A stretch of 64,000 nt of DNA, taken from positions 62,001 through 126,000 of the forward strand of contig DASTCX010000003.1 of the NCBI GenBank assembly GCA_035710745.1, given 5' to 3'. Origin of the DNA: Candidatus Eremiobacteraceae bacterium. GTDB lineage: Bacteria; Vulcanimicrobiota; Vulcanimicrobiia; Eremiobacterales; Eremiobacteraceae. Every line of letters begins with the position of its first letter. The first letter of the stretch is position 1. This document shows positions 49,774-57,850 of this stretch, piece after piece. The position numbers and the translations under genes are program-made. The notes below the pieces were generated by a model, which saw only the letters and a program-made list of their open reading frames with translations, did no database searches and was not told where the DNA came from.

Positions 49774-50774
49774 GCGAGACCCGCCGGCTCGTGGTGCGCG
49801 ACTCCGGTCTACTCGCGAGCGTCCAGGATTTTGGCCGGCTCGGCGTCGGTGCGCTGGGCGTCTCGCCGTCCGGGGCGGCGGACTGGTTCTCGGCTCGCGC
49901 TGCGAATCGGCTCGTCGGCAACGCCGACGGTCGCGCGCTCATCGAGACGACGATGAACGGCGCGACGTTCGATGCGATGGATCGCATGACGATCGCGGTG
50001 ACGGGAGCTGATGCGCCGCTGTGGATCGACGGGAAGCGAAAGCATTCGTGGCGGTCGTTGGCAGTAGAAGCAGGCGACCGGATCGCGATCGGACCGCCTG
50101 CGAGCGGCTTGCGATCGTACCTCGCGATCGCCGGCGGGATCGAGATATCCGACGTTCTCGGAAGCGCCGCCACCGACGTCGGCGGAGGATTCGGCGGACG
50201 TCGACTCGCGGCGGGCGACACGCTCAGCGTGGGAGTCGCTTCGTCCGAGCCCGTTGCGGAATCCGCGTATGAGTCTGGCGCGATCCTAGCGCTTCGTCCG
50301 CCGTTACGGCTTCGCGCGCTCGCCGGTCCCGATGCGTCGCGGGTCGGGGCCGCTGTCATCGACGAGCTCTTCGCAAGTGCTTTCCGTGGAAGCGCGCGCT
50401 CGAGCAGGCAGGGGCTGCGGCTCGAGGGCTTGGCGATCGCCGGCGGCGCAAGCGACTCGATCTCGGCCGGAGTGTGTGCGGGCTGCGTGCAATTGCCGGG
50501 CGACGGTTCGCCGATCGTGCTGCTCGCAGAACACCAGTCGACCGGCGGTTACCCGGTCGCCCTATGCGTCATCACGGCGGACATCCCGCTCGCGGCGCAA
50601 GTGCGCCCAGGAGATGAAGTCCGGTTCGAGCGCGTCGACCGGACCGGCGCACGAGATGCGCTTGCCGCCGCGGCAGTGAGTCTACGTGCCATCCGACCGG
50701 CCGCAAATGCGACAACGAAGGACCCGGATACCGCACACCTCGGACGCGGTTTTGCCGAAGGAGCATCGTCGTGA
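49770..50774 (+). CDS. pxpC: 5-oxoprolinase subunit C (PxpC, biotin-dependent carboxyltransferase-like)
   Basis: This 334-residue protein starts at GTG 49770. Motifs include SGLLASVQDFGRLGVGALGV near the start, AANRLVGNADGRALIE and, towards the end, LAEHQSTGGYPVALCVI with the following PGDEVRF segment. This is the PxpC/allophanate-hydrolase subunit 2 pattern without a biotin site. It is coupled to both neighbours by four-base overlaps. Confidence 0.93.
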   Translation: MSETRRLVVRDSGLLASVQDFGRLGVGALGVSPSGAADWFSARAANRLVGNADGRALIETTMNGATFDAMDRMTIAVTGADAPLWIDGKRKHSWRSLAVEAGDRIAIGPPASGLRSYLAIAGGIEISDVLGSAATDVGGGFGGRRLAAGDTLSVGVASSEPVAESAYESGAILALRPPLRLRALAGPDASRVGAAVIDELFASAFRGSARSSRQGLRLEGLAIAGGASDSISAGVCAGCVQLPGDGSPIVLLAEHQSTGGYPVALCVITADIPLAAQVRPGDEVRFERVDRTGARDALAAAAVSLRAIRPAANATTKDPDTAHLGRGFAEGASS

Positions 50775-51529
50775 ACGCCGCGCTTCGCATCGACCTCAAC
50801 TGCGACGCGGGCGAGTCGCTCGGTGACGACGACGCGATGTTCGATGTCGTCACGTCGGCGAACATCGCTTGCGGGTTTCACGCGGGCGACGAGTCGACGA
50901 TGGAGTCGACCGTCCGATCGGCGGTCCGGCACGGCGTCGCCGTCGGCGCGCATCCCTCGTATCCCGACGTTCAAGGTTTCGGACGCCGCACGATGCGCGT
51001 CTCACCCGCCGAGGCCGAGGCGTTCGTGTTCGAGCAGATCGAAGTGCTCCGAACGATCGCCAAGGCGAACGGCTCGCGCGTGACGCACGTGAAACCGCAC
51101 GGTGCGCTGTACAACGATGCTGCGCGCGACCGATCCCTTGCCGATGCGATCGCGGCAGCGGTGCGTCGATCCGGCGATCTGCGGCTCGTCGGTTTGGCGG
51201 GTTCGGCGTTCGCGGAAGCGGCGAGATCAGCCGATGTGGCTTTCATCGCGGAAGGCTTTTGCGATCGTGCATACGGCGAAGACGGCCATCTCGTCTCGCG
51301 CTCTGTCGCCGGATCGCTTATCACCGATCCTCAGGCCGCCGCCCGCCAAGCCGTCGATATCGCCGTCCGCGGCCGCGTGCGCAGCTCATCGGGCAACGAA
51401 ATCGCAGTCGTCGCGCAGACGCTTTGCATCCATGGAGACACGCCCGGCGCGGTCGACATCGCCCGAGCGGTACGCGCGGCGCTCGAAGGTGCCGGAGTTC
51501 GCGTTGCGCGGTTCGAGGCGGCTCCTTAG
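50771..51529 (+). CDS. pxpA: 5-oxoprolinase subunit A (PxpA, LamB/YcsF family)
   Basis: This 252-residue protein starts at GTG 50771, overlapping pxpC. The LamB/YcsF pattern is clear: LNCDAGESLGDDDAMF, SANIACGFHAGDESTM, GAHPSYPDVQGFGRR and VKPHGALYNDAARD, with a C-terminal LCIHGDTPGAV. It completes the 5-oxoprolinase set. rimP begins one base after its stop, so rimP is likely read from the same transcript. Confidence 0.94.
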   Translation: MNAALRIDLNCDAGESLGDDDAMFDVVTSANIACGFHAGDESTMESTVRSAVRHGVAVGAHPSYPDVQGFGRRTMRVSPAEAEAFVFEQIEVLRTIAKANGSRVTHVKPHGALYNDAARDRSLADAIAAAVRRSGDLRLVGLAGSAFAEAARSADVAFIAEGFCDRAYGEDGHLVSRSVAGSLITDPQAAARQAVDIAVRGRVRSSSGNEIAVVAQTLCIHGDTPGAVDIARAVRAALEGAGVRVARFEAAP

Positions 51530-52006
51530 ATGCGCGCGCAACTCGAGGAGATCGCGGCTTCGGTTCCCGGCGCGTTCGGCGGCGTTGAGGTCTTGCGGAC
51601 GCAGCTGGGTCGCGAAGGGCGCACACAAATCCTAAGCCTCATCGTCGACCGGGAAGGCGGCATGGACACCGATTCGTGCGGACGGATCAGCCGCTACATC
51701 CGCAACCGGATCGATGCGCTCGACCCGCCGATCGAAGACTATCGCATCGAGGTGGCGTCAGCCGGTCTCGAGCGCCCGTTGCTCACCGCGGAGCACTATC
51801 GCCGCTTCCGCGGCCGGCCGGCGAAAGTCATAACGTCGCTTCACATCGGCAATCGCGTCGAGTTCAGCGGTCCGATCGACGCCGTGACCGACGAGGCGGT
51901 GACCATCCGCGATCCGCACGCGGGTCCGACGCCGATCCCGTTCGCAGCGATCAAACGCGCGCACCTGATCTACGATCCCTCGACCGATCTAAAGAAGAAG
52001 CGCTGA
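51530..52006 (+). CDS. rimP: ribosome maturation factor RimP
   Basis: This 158-residue protein has the RimP family motifs VEVLRTQLGREGR, VASAGLERPLLTAEHYRRF and GRPAKVITS. It helps assemble the 30S subunit. It begins with no gap after pxpA, lacking its own leader. In most bacteria rimP directly precedes nusA. Here nusA is 7 kb away, separated by genes on both strands, so the usual operon has been broken. The start at 51530 has no obvious upstream SD apart from sequence inside pxpA. Confidence 0.92.
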   Translation: MRAQLEEIAASVPGAFGGVEVLRTQLGREGRTQILSLIVDREGGMDTDSCGRISRYIRNRIDALDPPIEDYRIEVASAGLERPLLTAEHYRRFRGRPAKVITSLHIGNRVEFSGPIDAVTDEAVTIRDPHAGPTPIPFAAIKRAHLIYDPSTDLKKKR

Positions 52007-52023
52007 CAACGGTCAGAGGGGGA

Positions 52024-52152
52024 GCGGTCGAGATTCATCTCGACCGCCGCGGTCTTGCTTATCGGCAATAAAATGGAGCGGTCGACCTTCACAGTCGACC
52101 GCGAACGACCTCGATGTGAACGACCGTAGCGGTCGAGCTAAAGCTCGACCGC
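52024..52152. repeat. three palindromic repeats, family A and variants
   Basis: Repeats lie at 52024-52047 (core ATTCAT), 52078-52102 (arms GCGGTCGACC/GGTCGACCGC) and 52129-52152 (core CTAAAG). They fill the 183-base convergent gap between rimP and the threonine-dehydratase-like gene. No gene is seen here. Confidence 0.9.
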
Positions 52153-52189
52153 TACGAGACCTTTTAGCGAGACCGCTCCCTTATCGAGA

Positions 52190-53161
52190 CTACACAGCGC
52201 CGATCAGTTCTGCGAATTTGGCGAGATCGATATTGCCGCCCGACACGACTGCGACGATCGGGCCCGTACCCGCCTTGCCGGAAAGTGCTGCGGCGACCGG
52301 AAGCGCGCCGGCTCCCTCGGCGACGACGCGCGAGCGCTCGGCTAGGATTCGCATCGCGCGCTTCACATCATCGAGCGTCACGACGATCGAGCCGTCGACG
52401 ACGTCCTTCATGCGATCCCACATGCGCGGGAAGATGCTCTTGCCGCCGGCCCCGTCGACGAACGTCGCCTGCCAGCGTCCGAACTTCGTCGGCGCTTTCG
52501 CCGCGAACGATGCGGCGCCGGGTGCGGCCGTTTCGGGTTCGGCTCCGAGCACTCGGACGCGTTTCGATCGCGCCTTGATGCCCGAAGCGATGCCGGCGAT
52601 GAGTCCGCCGCCGCCGATCGCAGCGACGACGGCGGAGACGTCGGGAAGGTCTTCCATGATCTCCAAACCGATCGTCGCGTTGCCCGCGACGAAGTCGTCG
52701 TCGTCGAACGGATGGATGAACGCACCGCGGACGCCCGGGAACTCGCGCTTCTCCATCGCTTCCCAGCATGCGTCGAACGACGCTTTGACGAGCCGAGCGC
52801 CGAGCGCTTGCATGCGCTCGACCTTCGTGGCGGGCGCGGTGTCGATCGTGACGACAGTGCACGGCACGCGCGCCTGACGCGCCGCGTAGGCGACGCCTTG
52901 ACCGGCGTTGCCGGCGCTGATCGTCCAAACGCCTTCCGCGCGGCGATCGGCCGGGAGCATCGCAACCGCATTCGCCGCGCCGCGAAGCTTGAACGAGTTG
53001 GTCGGCTGGAGATTCTCAAGCTTCAGATAGATCTCAGGCTTAGGAACGCCGTGGTCGAGCCGGATGAGCGGGGTGCGGATGACGGTGCCCTTGATCCGCT
53101 CGCGGGCCGCCTCGATCGCTTCGATAGATATAGGATGAATTTCAGGAAGCACGTGCTGCAT
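52190..53161 (-). CDS. threonine dehydratase-like PLP enzyme (serine/threonine ammonia-lyase family)
   Basis: This 323-residue fold type II PLP enzyme starts at ATG 53161 (MQHVLPEIHPISIEAI). The PLP lysine is in NSFKLRGA, the phosphate loop is AIGGGGLIAGIA, and the PLP-nitrogen region is VVSGGNIDLAKF at the end. The absence of the C-terminal ACT regulatory domain points to a catabolic enzyme or a serine racemase/threo-hydroxyaspartate-type activity, not feedback-regulated IlvA. No isoleucine genes are nearby. The upstream redoxin gene ends 11 bases before its start. Confidence 0.87.
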   Translation of the reverse strand: MQHVLPEIHPISIEAIEAARERIKGTVIRTPLIRLDHGVPKPEIYLKLENLQPTNSFKLRGAANAVAMLPADRRAEGVWTISAGNAGQGVAYAARQARVPCTVVTIDTAPATKVERMQALGARLVKASFDACWEAMEKREFPGVRGAFIHPFDDDDFVAGNATIGLEIMEDLPDVSAVVAAIGGGGLIAGIASGIKARSKRVRVLGAEPETAAPGAASFAAKAPTKFGRWQATFVDGAGGKSIFPRMWDRMKDVVDGSIVVTLDDVKRAMRILAERSRVVAEGAGALPVAAALSGKAGTGPIVAVVSGGNIDLAKFAELIGAV

Positions 53162-53172
53162 AACGGCGCCTA

Positions 53173-53643
53173 CTACGCTCCAGAAGAAGATGATGCCTTG
53201 ACGGTGAGACGGTCGAGCAACGCGCCGACGCTCGCCAGGGCGTTGTTGCCCATCTGTCGATGGCGGAGCTTCCCGTCGCGGTCGAAGACGAAGTAGCCGG
53301 GCGAGAAAGGGCATTCGAAAATCGCGCGCAGCTCGCCGCGCCGATCGATGGCGCAGGGATGGTTCATCTGCATCAGCTCGAGCGCGTCGCGCTGAACAGC
53401 GGCGACGTCGACCGACGTCGACTCAGGACGCGGCGAAAATACGGCGATCATGTCGAGCACCTCGACGCCGAGCTTAGCTCGCCACTCGTTGACGAGCTCG
53501 GCGCCGTCGTGGCACAACGGGCAACCGTGAGACCAGAAGTGGACGAGCAGCGGCAGGCCGATACGCGGCGCAGCCTTGGCTCCATCGAGCCACTCTACGC
53601 GGTCGTCAAATGCGGGTGCACTATCGCCAAGCTTCATTCTCAT
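53173..53643 (-). CDS. thioredoxin-fold protein (TlpA/AhpC-TSA-like)
   Basis: This 156-residue protein has thioredoxin-like active site HFWSHGCPLCHDGAELV (CPLC) and the later PGYFVFDRDGKLRHRQMG strand and turn. The CxxC with Pro-Leu between the cysteines is that of thiol oxidoreductases. No signal peptide is present, so it is cytoplasmic. It is the first gene of a pair with the threonine-dehydratase-like gene. The electron partner is unknown. Confidence 0.82.
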   Translation of the reverse strand: MRMKLGDSAPAFDDRVEWLDGAKAAPRIGLPLLVHFWSHGCPLCHDGAELVNEWRAKLGVEVLDMIAVFSPRPESTSVDVAAVQRDALELMQMNHPCAIDRRGELRAIFECPFSPGYFVFDRDGKLRHRQMGNNALASVGALLDRLTVKASSSSGA

Positions 53644-53655
53644 CGTTCGGCCGCG

Positions 53656-53679
53656 GCGGTCGAGATAAATCTCGACCGC
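53656..53679. repeat. palindromic repeat, family A
   Basis: The arms are GCGGTCGAG and CTCGACCGC with core ATAAAT. It lies between two same-strand (minus) genes, upstream of the redoxin gene and just beyond the terminator hairpin of the zinc-ribbon gene. Confidence 0.9.
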
Positions 53680-53697
53680 TCCCTGAGAAATGCGAAA

Positions 53698-53717
53698 CGG
53701 CCGTCCGGAGACGGCCG
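53698..53717 (-). terminator. likely rho-independent terminator of the zinc-ribbon gene
   Basis: CGGCCGTC (53698-53705) pairs with GACGGCCG (53710-53717) around a CGGA loop. On the minus strand it is followed by TTTCGCATTTC. It lies 30 bases after the stop of the gene at 53748-54089. Confidence 0.65.
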
Positions 53718-53747
53718 CTCACTTTCATCGACGCCCCAGCGGAGAGG

Positions 53748-54089
53748 CTAGTACGAGGACCGGTGACTTTGGAAGCAGTCGCGGCAGTAGACGGGCTTGT
53801 CGCCCCTCGGTTGGAACGGCACTTCTGCCGTGCCGCCGCAGCTGCTGCAGGTCGTGCGGAACATCTCCCGCTGACCGCCACCGCCGCCGCCGCCATTAAA
53901 GCGAGGCCCGCCGCCGCCGCCGCCCTTTTGCGCTTTACGCGCAGCCCGGCAATCCGGGCAACGGCTCGGCTTGTTCTGAAAACCCTTTTGGGCATAGAAC
54001 TCTTGCTCGCCGGCGGTGAAGGTGAACTGTTGTCCACAATCCACGCACGTGATGAGTTGATCTGTATACACCTTGGTTGAAACTCCCAT
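53748..54089 (-). CDS. zinc-ribbon protein with two CxxC-CxxC modules
   Basis: This 113-residue protein has an N-terminal zinc ribbon (CVDCGQQF and CPDCRAAR). A Gly-rich linker with long poly-Gly runs separates it from a second ribbon (TTCSSCGGTAEVPF and VYCRDCFQSH). The second module matches the CxxC_CXXC_SSSS type often seen in small stress or nucleic-acid-associated proteins of environmental bacteria. The linker is encoded by GCC/CCG repeats and could vary in length. It has its own promoter and about 130 bases of untranslated leader. Confidence 0.82.
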   Translation of the reverse strand: MGVSTKVYTDQLITCVDCGQQFTFTAGEQEFYAQKGFQNKPSRCPDCRAARKAQKGGGGGGPRFNGGGGGGGQREMFRTTCSSCGGTAEVPFQPRGDKPVYCRDCFQSHRSSY

Positions 54090-54550
54090 TGCGCACCGTT
54101 TTACGCAACAGCGCGCTGCACAGTGATTCGTTTCGGACGAGCGACGTTTTGAATGGGAGACCCTGGGGCTTCCGCTGTTCGGCGTCTTTGGGGCGCGAGC
54201 GCCTTGCCTCTACCAAAACCTTCCAGATAGTAACATTAATCCTCCCGAGAGGCAAGCGTCATAGGCCGCACTTGGTGGCCGTCCCGACAAGTGGCCCGCG
54301 TATTGGTCGCTTTTCGAGCGACCGCCGAGCTTCGATCGGCCTACTACATCTATCGTACACATCGCGTGCGACGAACGGGCGCGATCAATTTTGAGGCGGT
54401 GGTCCTAGTGCGCGCGACCCGAACGCGGCATGATGCCACGCGACGATGGTGAACCGAGACGTTCACGACGCGGTGCGCCCATTTCGCTCGTGCGGGTTGG
54501 GCGGACTCGACTTCGCCTATCGTCGCGATTCTTGAGGAGGATCCGCCCCG
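54090..54550. other. 461-bp intergenic region without a gene
   Basis: The region holds the zinc-ribbon leader and promoter (54090-54255), a family B palindromic repeat at about 54324-54347 and the upstream region of the S53-like peptidase gene. An AGGAGG Shine-Dalgarno sequence lies near 54535-54541. Open frames in this stretch have no coding character or known motif. Confidence 0.7.
54227..54255 (-). promoter_or_regulatory. promoter of the zinc-ribbon gene, with a long untranslated leader
   Basis: On the minus strand a -35-like TTGCCT (54255-54250) is followed after 17 bases by TACTAT (54232-54227). Each matches the consensus at 4 of 6 positions. Transcription would begin near 54220, leaving about 130 bases before the ATG at 54089. 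Such long leaders are common in cold-shock-type and other stress genes. No known RNA motif is recognised in it. Confidence 0.45.
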
Positions 54551-55786
54551 ATGAAGTCATTCTTCCCGTCAGCGTTCGCGATCGCGCTCGGCATGGCGCT
54601 CGCGGCCTGCAGCCACACGAACGACGCGGTCACGCCGATCTCCGGCGCGCAATCCGGCTCGTCGATCGCGCACGTGCAATATTTCGGACAATCGTTCGGC
54701 AACGCCGCGCAAGTCTGCGGACCTGTGAAGGTCGGCTATGCGCGCTGCAACGCGTGGGTCCGAACGGACCTCTACGGCGGCATCGGCTCGTCGCCGAACG
54801 TGGTTTCCGGATATCATCCGTCCGATCTCGTGTCGGCATACAACTTGCCGAGCGGCGGCGCGGAGGGGACCGGTCAGACCGTTGCGGTCGTCGATGCGTA
54901 CGACGATCCAAACGCAGAATCCGATCTCGCGGTCTATCGCTCGAACTTCGGCCTGCCGGCGTGTACGACGGCGAACGGCTGCTTCCAGAAAGTCAACCAG
55001 TTCGGCCAGCCGAGCCCGCTGCCGGCGCCGGACTCGACGGGTTGGTCGGTCGAGGAATCGCTCGACGTGGACATGGTGTCGGCGATCTGTCCGAATTGCC
55101 ACATCATCCTCGTCGAGGCGAACACGAACAACGACTTCCCGCTCGGCCTCGGCGTCGATTCGGCGGTGGTCAAGCTCGGTGCAAGCGTCGTCTCGAACAG
55201 CTACGGCGGCGACGAGACCGGTACGCAGCGCCTCGAGCACTACTACCAGCACCGGCATGCGATAATAACGGCGAGCACCGGCGATAGCGGTTACGGTGTC
55301 CAATTCCCCGCGGCATCGACCTTCGTCGTCGCGGTCGGCGGCACGCGCCTGTCTCGCGACGGCAGCGCGCGCGGCTGGAGCGAAGTCGCGTGGCGCGGTG
55401 GCGGGAGCGGGTGCAGCGCGATCTATGCGAAGCCGGCCTGGCAGACGGATCCGCTCTGCTCGAACCGGACGATCGGCGACACGTCGGCTGTCGCGGACCC
55501 CGCGACGGGCGTCGCGGTCTACGATACGTACAAGTTCGCGCACGGATGGATCGTCGAAGGCGGCACGAGTGTCTCGTCACCCCTCATCGCGGGCGTGTAC
55601 GCGCTGAAAGGCAACGGCAAGCAGCTCGATTACGGCCATTCGATCTACAAGGCGCCCTCGAGATTCCTCAACGACATCACGTCGGGCAGCAACGGCAGCT
55701 GCGGCGGCACGTACCTCTGCACCGCAGGTCCGGGGTACGACGGCCCGACCGGCATGGGCACCCCGAACGGAGACAACGCTTACTAG
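54551..55786 (+). CDS. S53-like serine peptidase (sedolisin family), lipoprotein-type signal
   Basis: This 411-residue secreted protein has a lipobox-like signal (GMALAACS, Cys at about residue 20). Sedolisin features: VEESLDVDMVSAICPNCHI gives the catalytic Glu and Asp, and GGTSVSSPLIAGVYAL gives the Ser motif (canonical SGTSA). ASTGDSGYGVQFPAAST supplies the oxyanion-hole Asp region. No large N-terminal pro-domain is visible, unlike most sedolisins. The ATG at 54551 follows a perfect AGGAGG 9 bases upstream. A long-stem terminator follows the stop, so this is a single-gene unit. Confidence 0.85.
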   Translation: MKSFFPSAFAIALGMALAACSHTNDAVTPISGAQSGSSIAHVQYFGQSFGNAAQVCGPVKVGYARCNAWVRTDLYGGIGSSPNVVSGYHPSDLVSAYNLPSGGAEGTGQTVAVVDAYDDPNAESDLAVYRSNFGLPACTTANGCFQKVNQFGQPSPLPAPDSTGWSVEESLDVDMVSAICPNCHIILVEANTNNDFPLGLGVDSAVVKLGASVVSNSYGGDETGTQRLEHYYQHRHAIITASTGDSGYGVQFPAASTFVVAVGGTRLSRDGSARGWSEVAWRGGGSGCSAIYAKPAWQTDPLCSNRTIGDTSAVADPATGVAVYDTYKFAHGWIVEGGTSVSSPLIAGVYALKGNGKQLDYGHSIYKAPSRFLNDITSGSNGSCGGTYLCTAGPGYDGPTGMGTPNGDNAY

Positions 55787-55805
55787 CGCTCGACCGTCGA
55801 CGCAC

Positions 55806-55840
55806 GGAAGAGGCGGCTGTTCGAGCCGCCTCTTCCTTTA
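55806..55840 (+). terminator. rho-independent terminator after the S53-like gene
   Basis: GGAAGAGGCGGCT (55806-55818) pairs perfectly with AGCCGCCTCTTCC (55824-55836) around GTTCG, and TTTA follows. The 13-bp stem also serves the convergent gene ending at 55873, since the stem is symmetric. Confidence 0.85.
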
Positions 55841-55872
55841 TATCTGAATCGCAGATGCCGCCTCGAGTTCGC

Positions 55873-57597
55873 CTATAGATCGGCGATGAGCGATCGAGCT
55901 CTGGCCCGCGCCTGATCCGCGTCGAGCGCGCCTTCGGCGAGCTGACGTACGAGCAGGCCGAACTCGCGAGCACGCAACCCTTCGAGGGCCGACGAGACGC
56001 GCGCCGCGAGCGAGCGGATCGCGCTGCGCTCGTCCGGATCGTACGGCTCTTCCGAGCGCCGATCGCCGCAGACAAGTGCGCCCATGAGTCGTCCGTGGGC
56101 GGCGAGCGGGAAGATGCAGCCCGAGCGGCCGAGGACGCTGTCGACGTCGGTGAGATCGATATCGCGCAGATAGGTCCGCAAACGCACGAAAGCCGGATCG
56201 TCGATGGGGACGTTCGGAGCGAGGTCTTCGCCGGAAGCGGACCAGCGTCGATACGAGCCGTCCGCGTCTGCGAGGTAGACAGCCGATGCGCAAGCACCGA
56301 GCTCGGAGCGGACGATATCGGCGGCGCGATCGAGCAATATCTGGGCGCGAGTCACGAACGGCGCTTCGTCCGCGGCTCTCGCGAGTTCGGCCTGCGCGCG
56401 GTGCTTGCGCCGGAAGAAGATGCGGTCGATCGCGGTCTCGACGCGCTTCTGAAGGGCATTGAACGACAAGGCGAGCGCAAGCGCGACCGCGACCTGCAGG
56501 GCGAGGCCGGTGCTCGACCCGACCGCCGCGCGTTCGATGACGCCCGAGAGCAACGCGAAGACGATGACGACGACCGTCGTGATCGCGGTGAACACGATCG
56601 CGCGGTTGATCGCGAAGCCGACGTCGATGACGCGATGCCGCAGGATCGCGTACGAGTAGCCGACGGGGATCGCGATCATCGTGATGTTCATGATCGGATA
56701 CGAGGTGATCGGCCGCCCGATGATCTGCGCGCCGAGGTAGATGAGGACGCCGGAGAATCCGACGATCGTGGACGCGGAGATCCATTTGAGCCGCTGACGC
56801 GCCGTCCCCGACGACGCGAAATATGCCGCCGATAGCACGGCAAGCGTGGCGACGAGGACGACCATGAACGGGATCGTCACTATCGCCGCCAGCGCGGACG
56901 ACGCACAGACACCGCCGGCGACGTCGCGCACGTAGAAGACGGTGCTTATCGCGTCGGTCGCGAGCCCACCGACGACCGCCGTCCGCGCGACCGCAAGCCA
57001 TCCGCGCGAGAGCGCTTGGCCCGACAGCCGCTCGACCATGAGATATAGGAAGAACGCCGCCACGTCCGCCGACAATCGCGCGACGATCGTATACCAGACT
57101 TGCATATCCGGCTGGAGCCACGAGCTCGGCTCTGGGTGCACGGCGACGGCGATCGCGAGACTCGAGATGCCGAAGAAGAACGCAGCGAGGTCGCGACCGC
57201 GCCACAAGACGAGCGCGCCGACGCCGTAGACGATCACTTTCGACAGGATCGCGAAGAACCAGAACGACCATGACGGCTGCGGCGACGTCGCGAGCTGCAC
57301 GACCGAACTGCGCCCATCGCGCACGATGGGCAAGGCGATCGGCCCGCCCGCGCGCACGCTGCCGCTCGCCAGAAAGATCCGTGCAGCGCTCGGCAATGCG
57401 CTCTGGTCGACGGCATCGCCCGACCGGATCGCAGGAACGCCGGAGCCGGAGACGATCTCGCCGAGCGTGAGCGAGCACGCACCGTGCGGCGCGAACGAAG
57501 GAAGCACGCCGCTGTCGACGGTCATCGACGCGAACTGAACCCCCAACAATACCAACGACACGACCGTGATTGCAGTCGCGGCTATCGTCCGTACCAT
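55873..57597 (-). CDS. multi-pass membrane sensor with C-terminal GAF-like domain
   Basis: This 574-residue protein has an N-terminal membrane helix, an extracytoplasmic domain of about 80 residues with a PDZ-like core (CSLTLGEIVSGSG, IRSGDAVD), and about eight membrane helices (residues 110-380). The helix region contains ILRHRVIDVGFAINRAIVF, common in multi-helix sensors. A GAF-like cytoplasmic domain follows (about 410-550) with ARAADEAPFVTRAQILLDRAAD and GRLMGALVCGDRRSEEP. No histidine kinase, GGDEF or other output domain follows. It may be a regulator that acts through another protein. The next upstream gene on the same strand is the GGDEF protein. Confidence 0.75.
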   Translation of the reverse strand: MVRTIAATAITVVSLVLLGVQFASMTVDSGVLPSFAPHGACSLTLGEIVSGSGVPAIRSGDAVDQSALPSAARIFLASGSVRAGGPIALPIVRDGRSSVVQLATSPQPSWSFWFFAILSKVIVYGVGALVLWRGRDLAAFFFGISSLAIAVAVHPEPSSWLQPDMQVWYTIVARLSADVAAFFLYLMVERLSGQALSRGWLAVARTAVVGGLATDAISTVFYVRDVAGGVCASSALAAIVTIPFMVVLVATLAVLSAAYFASSGTARQRLKWISASTIVGFSGVLIYLGAQIIGRPITSYPIMNITMIAIPVGYSYAILRHRVIDVGFAINRAIVFTAITTVVVIVFALLSGVIERAAVGSSTGLALQVAVALALALSFNALQKRVETAIDRIFFRRKHRAQAELARAADEAPFVTRAQILLDRAADIVRSELGACASAVYLADADGSYRRWSASGEDLAPNVPIDDPAFVRLRTYLRDIDLTDVDSVLGRSGCIFPLAAHGRLMGALVCGDRRSEEPYDPDERSAIRSLAARVSSALEGLRAREFGLLVRQLAEGALDADQARARARSLIADL

Positions 57598-57652
57598 CTC
57601 GTGCCTCAGATTCGCTCGCGCAGCGTTATCGCCTTGAGGTCCCGCGTCGTGA

Positions 57653-57770
57653 CGCGAGGGGATGTCGCTCTAAGCGGGTGTTCTGAGGCGATGAAAATCG
57701 CCGAGGACAGCGGCGGTAGGTTAGTATATCCCGATTCGCCGCGTGCCCGCGAGAGCGACATCCCCTCGCG
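57653..57770. repeat. 19-bp perfect inverted repeat with 80-bp spacer
   Basis: CGCGAGGGGATGTCGCTCT at 57653-57671 and its exact complement at 57752-57770 flank 80 bases with no coding potential. The pair lies in the gap between the minus-strand GAF protein (57597) and GGDEF protein (57851) genes. The arms differ from the family A and B palindromes. It could be a long hairpin, a deleted mobile element, or a protein-binding dyad. Confidence 0.8.
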
Positions 57771-57812
57771 GAACGATGGCGGAGTGGACAACGGCGATTC
57801 CGCGAGGCCGCG

Positions 57813-57836
57813 GCGGTCGAGCTAAAGCTCGACCGC
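57813..57836. repeat. palindromic repeat, family A
   Basis: The arms are GCGGTCGAG and CTCGACCGC with core CTAAAG. It lies just after the stop of the GGDEF gene and would end that transcript. Confidence 0.9.
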
Positions 57837-57850
57837 TACAGGAATAAGTG

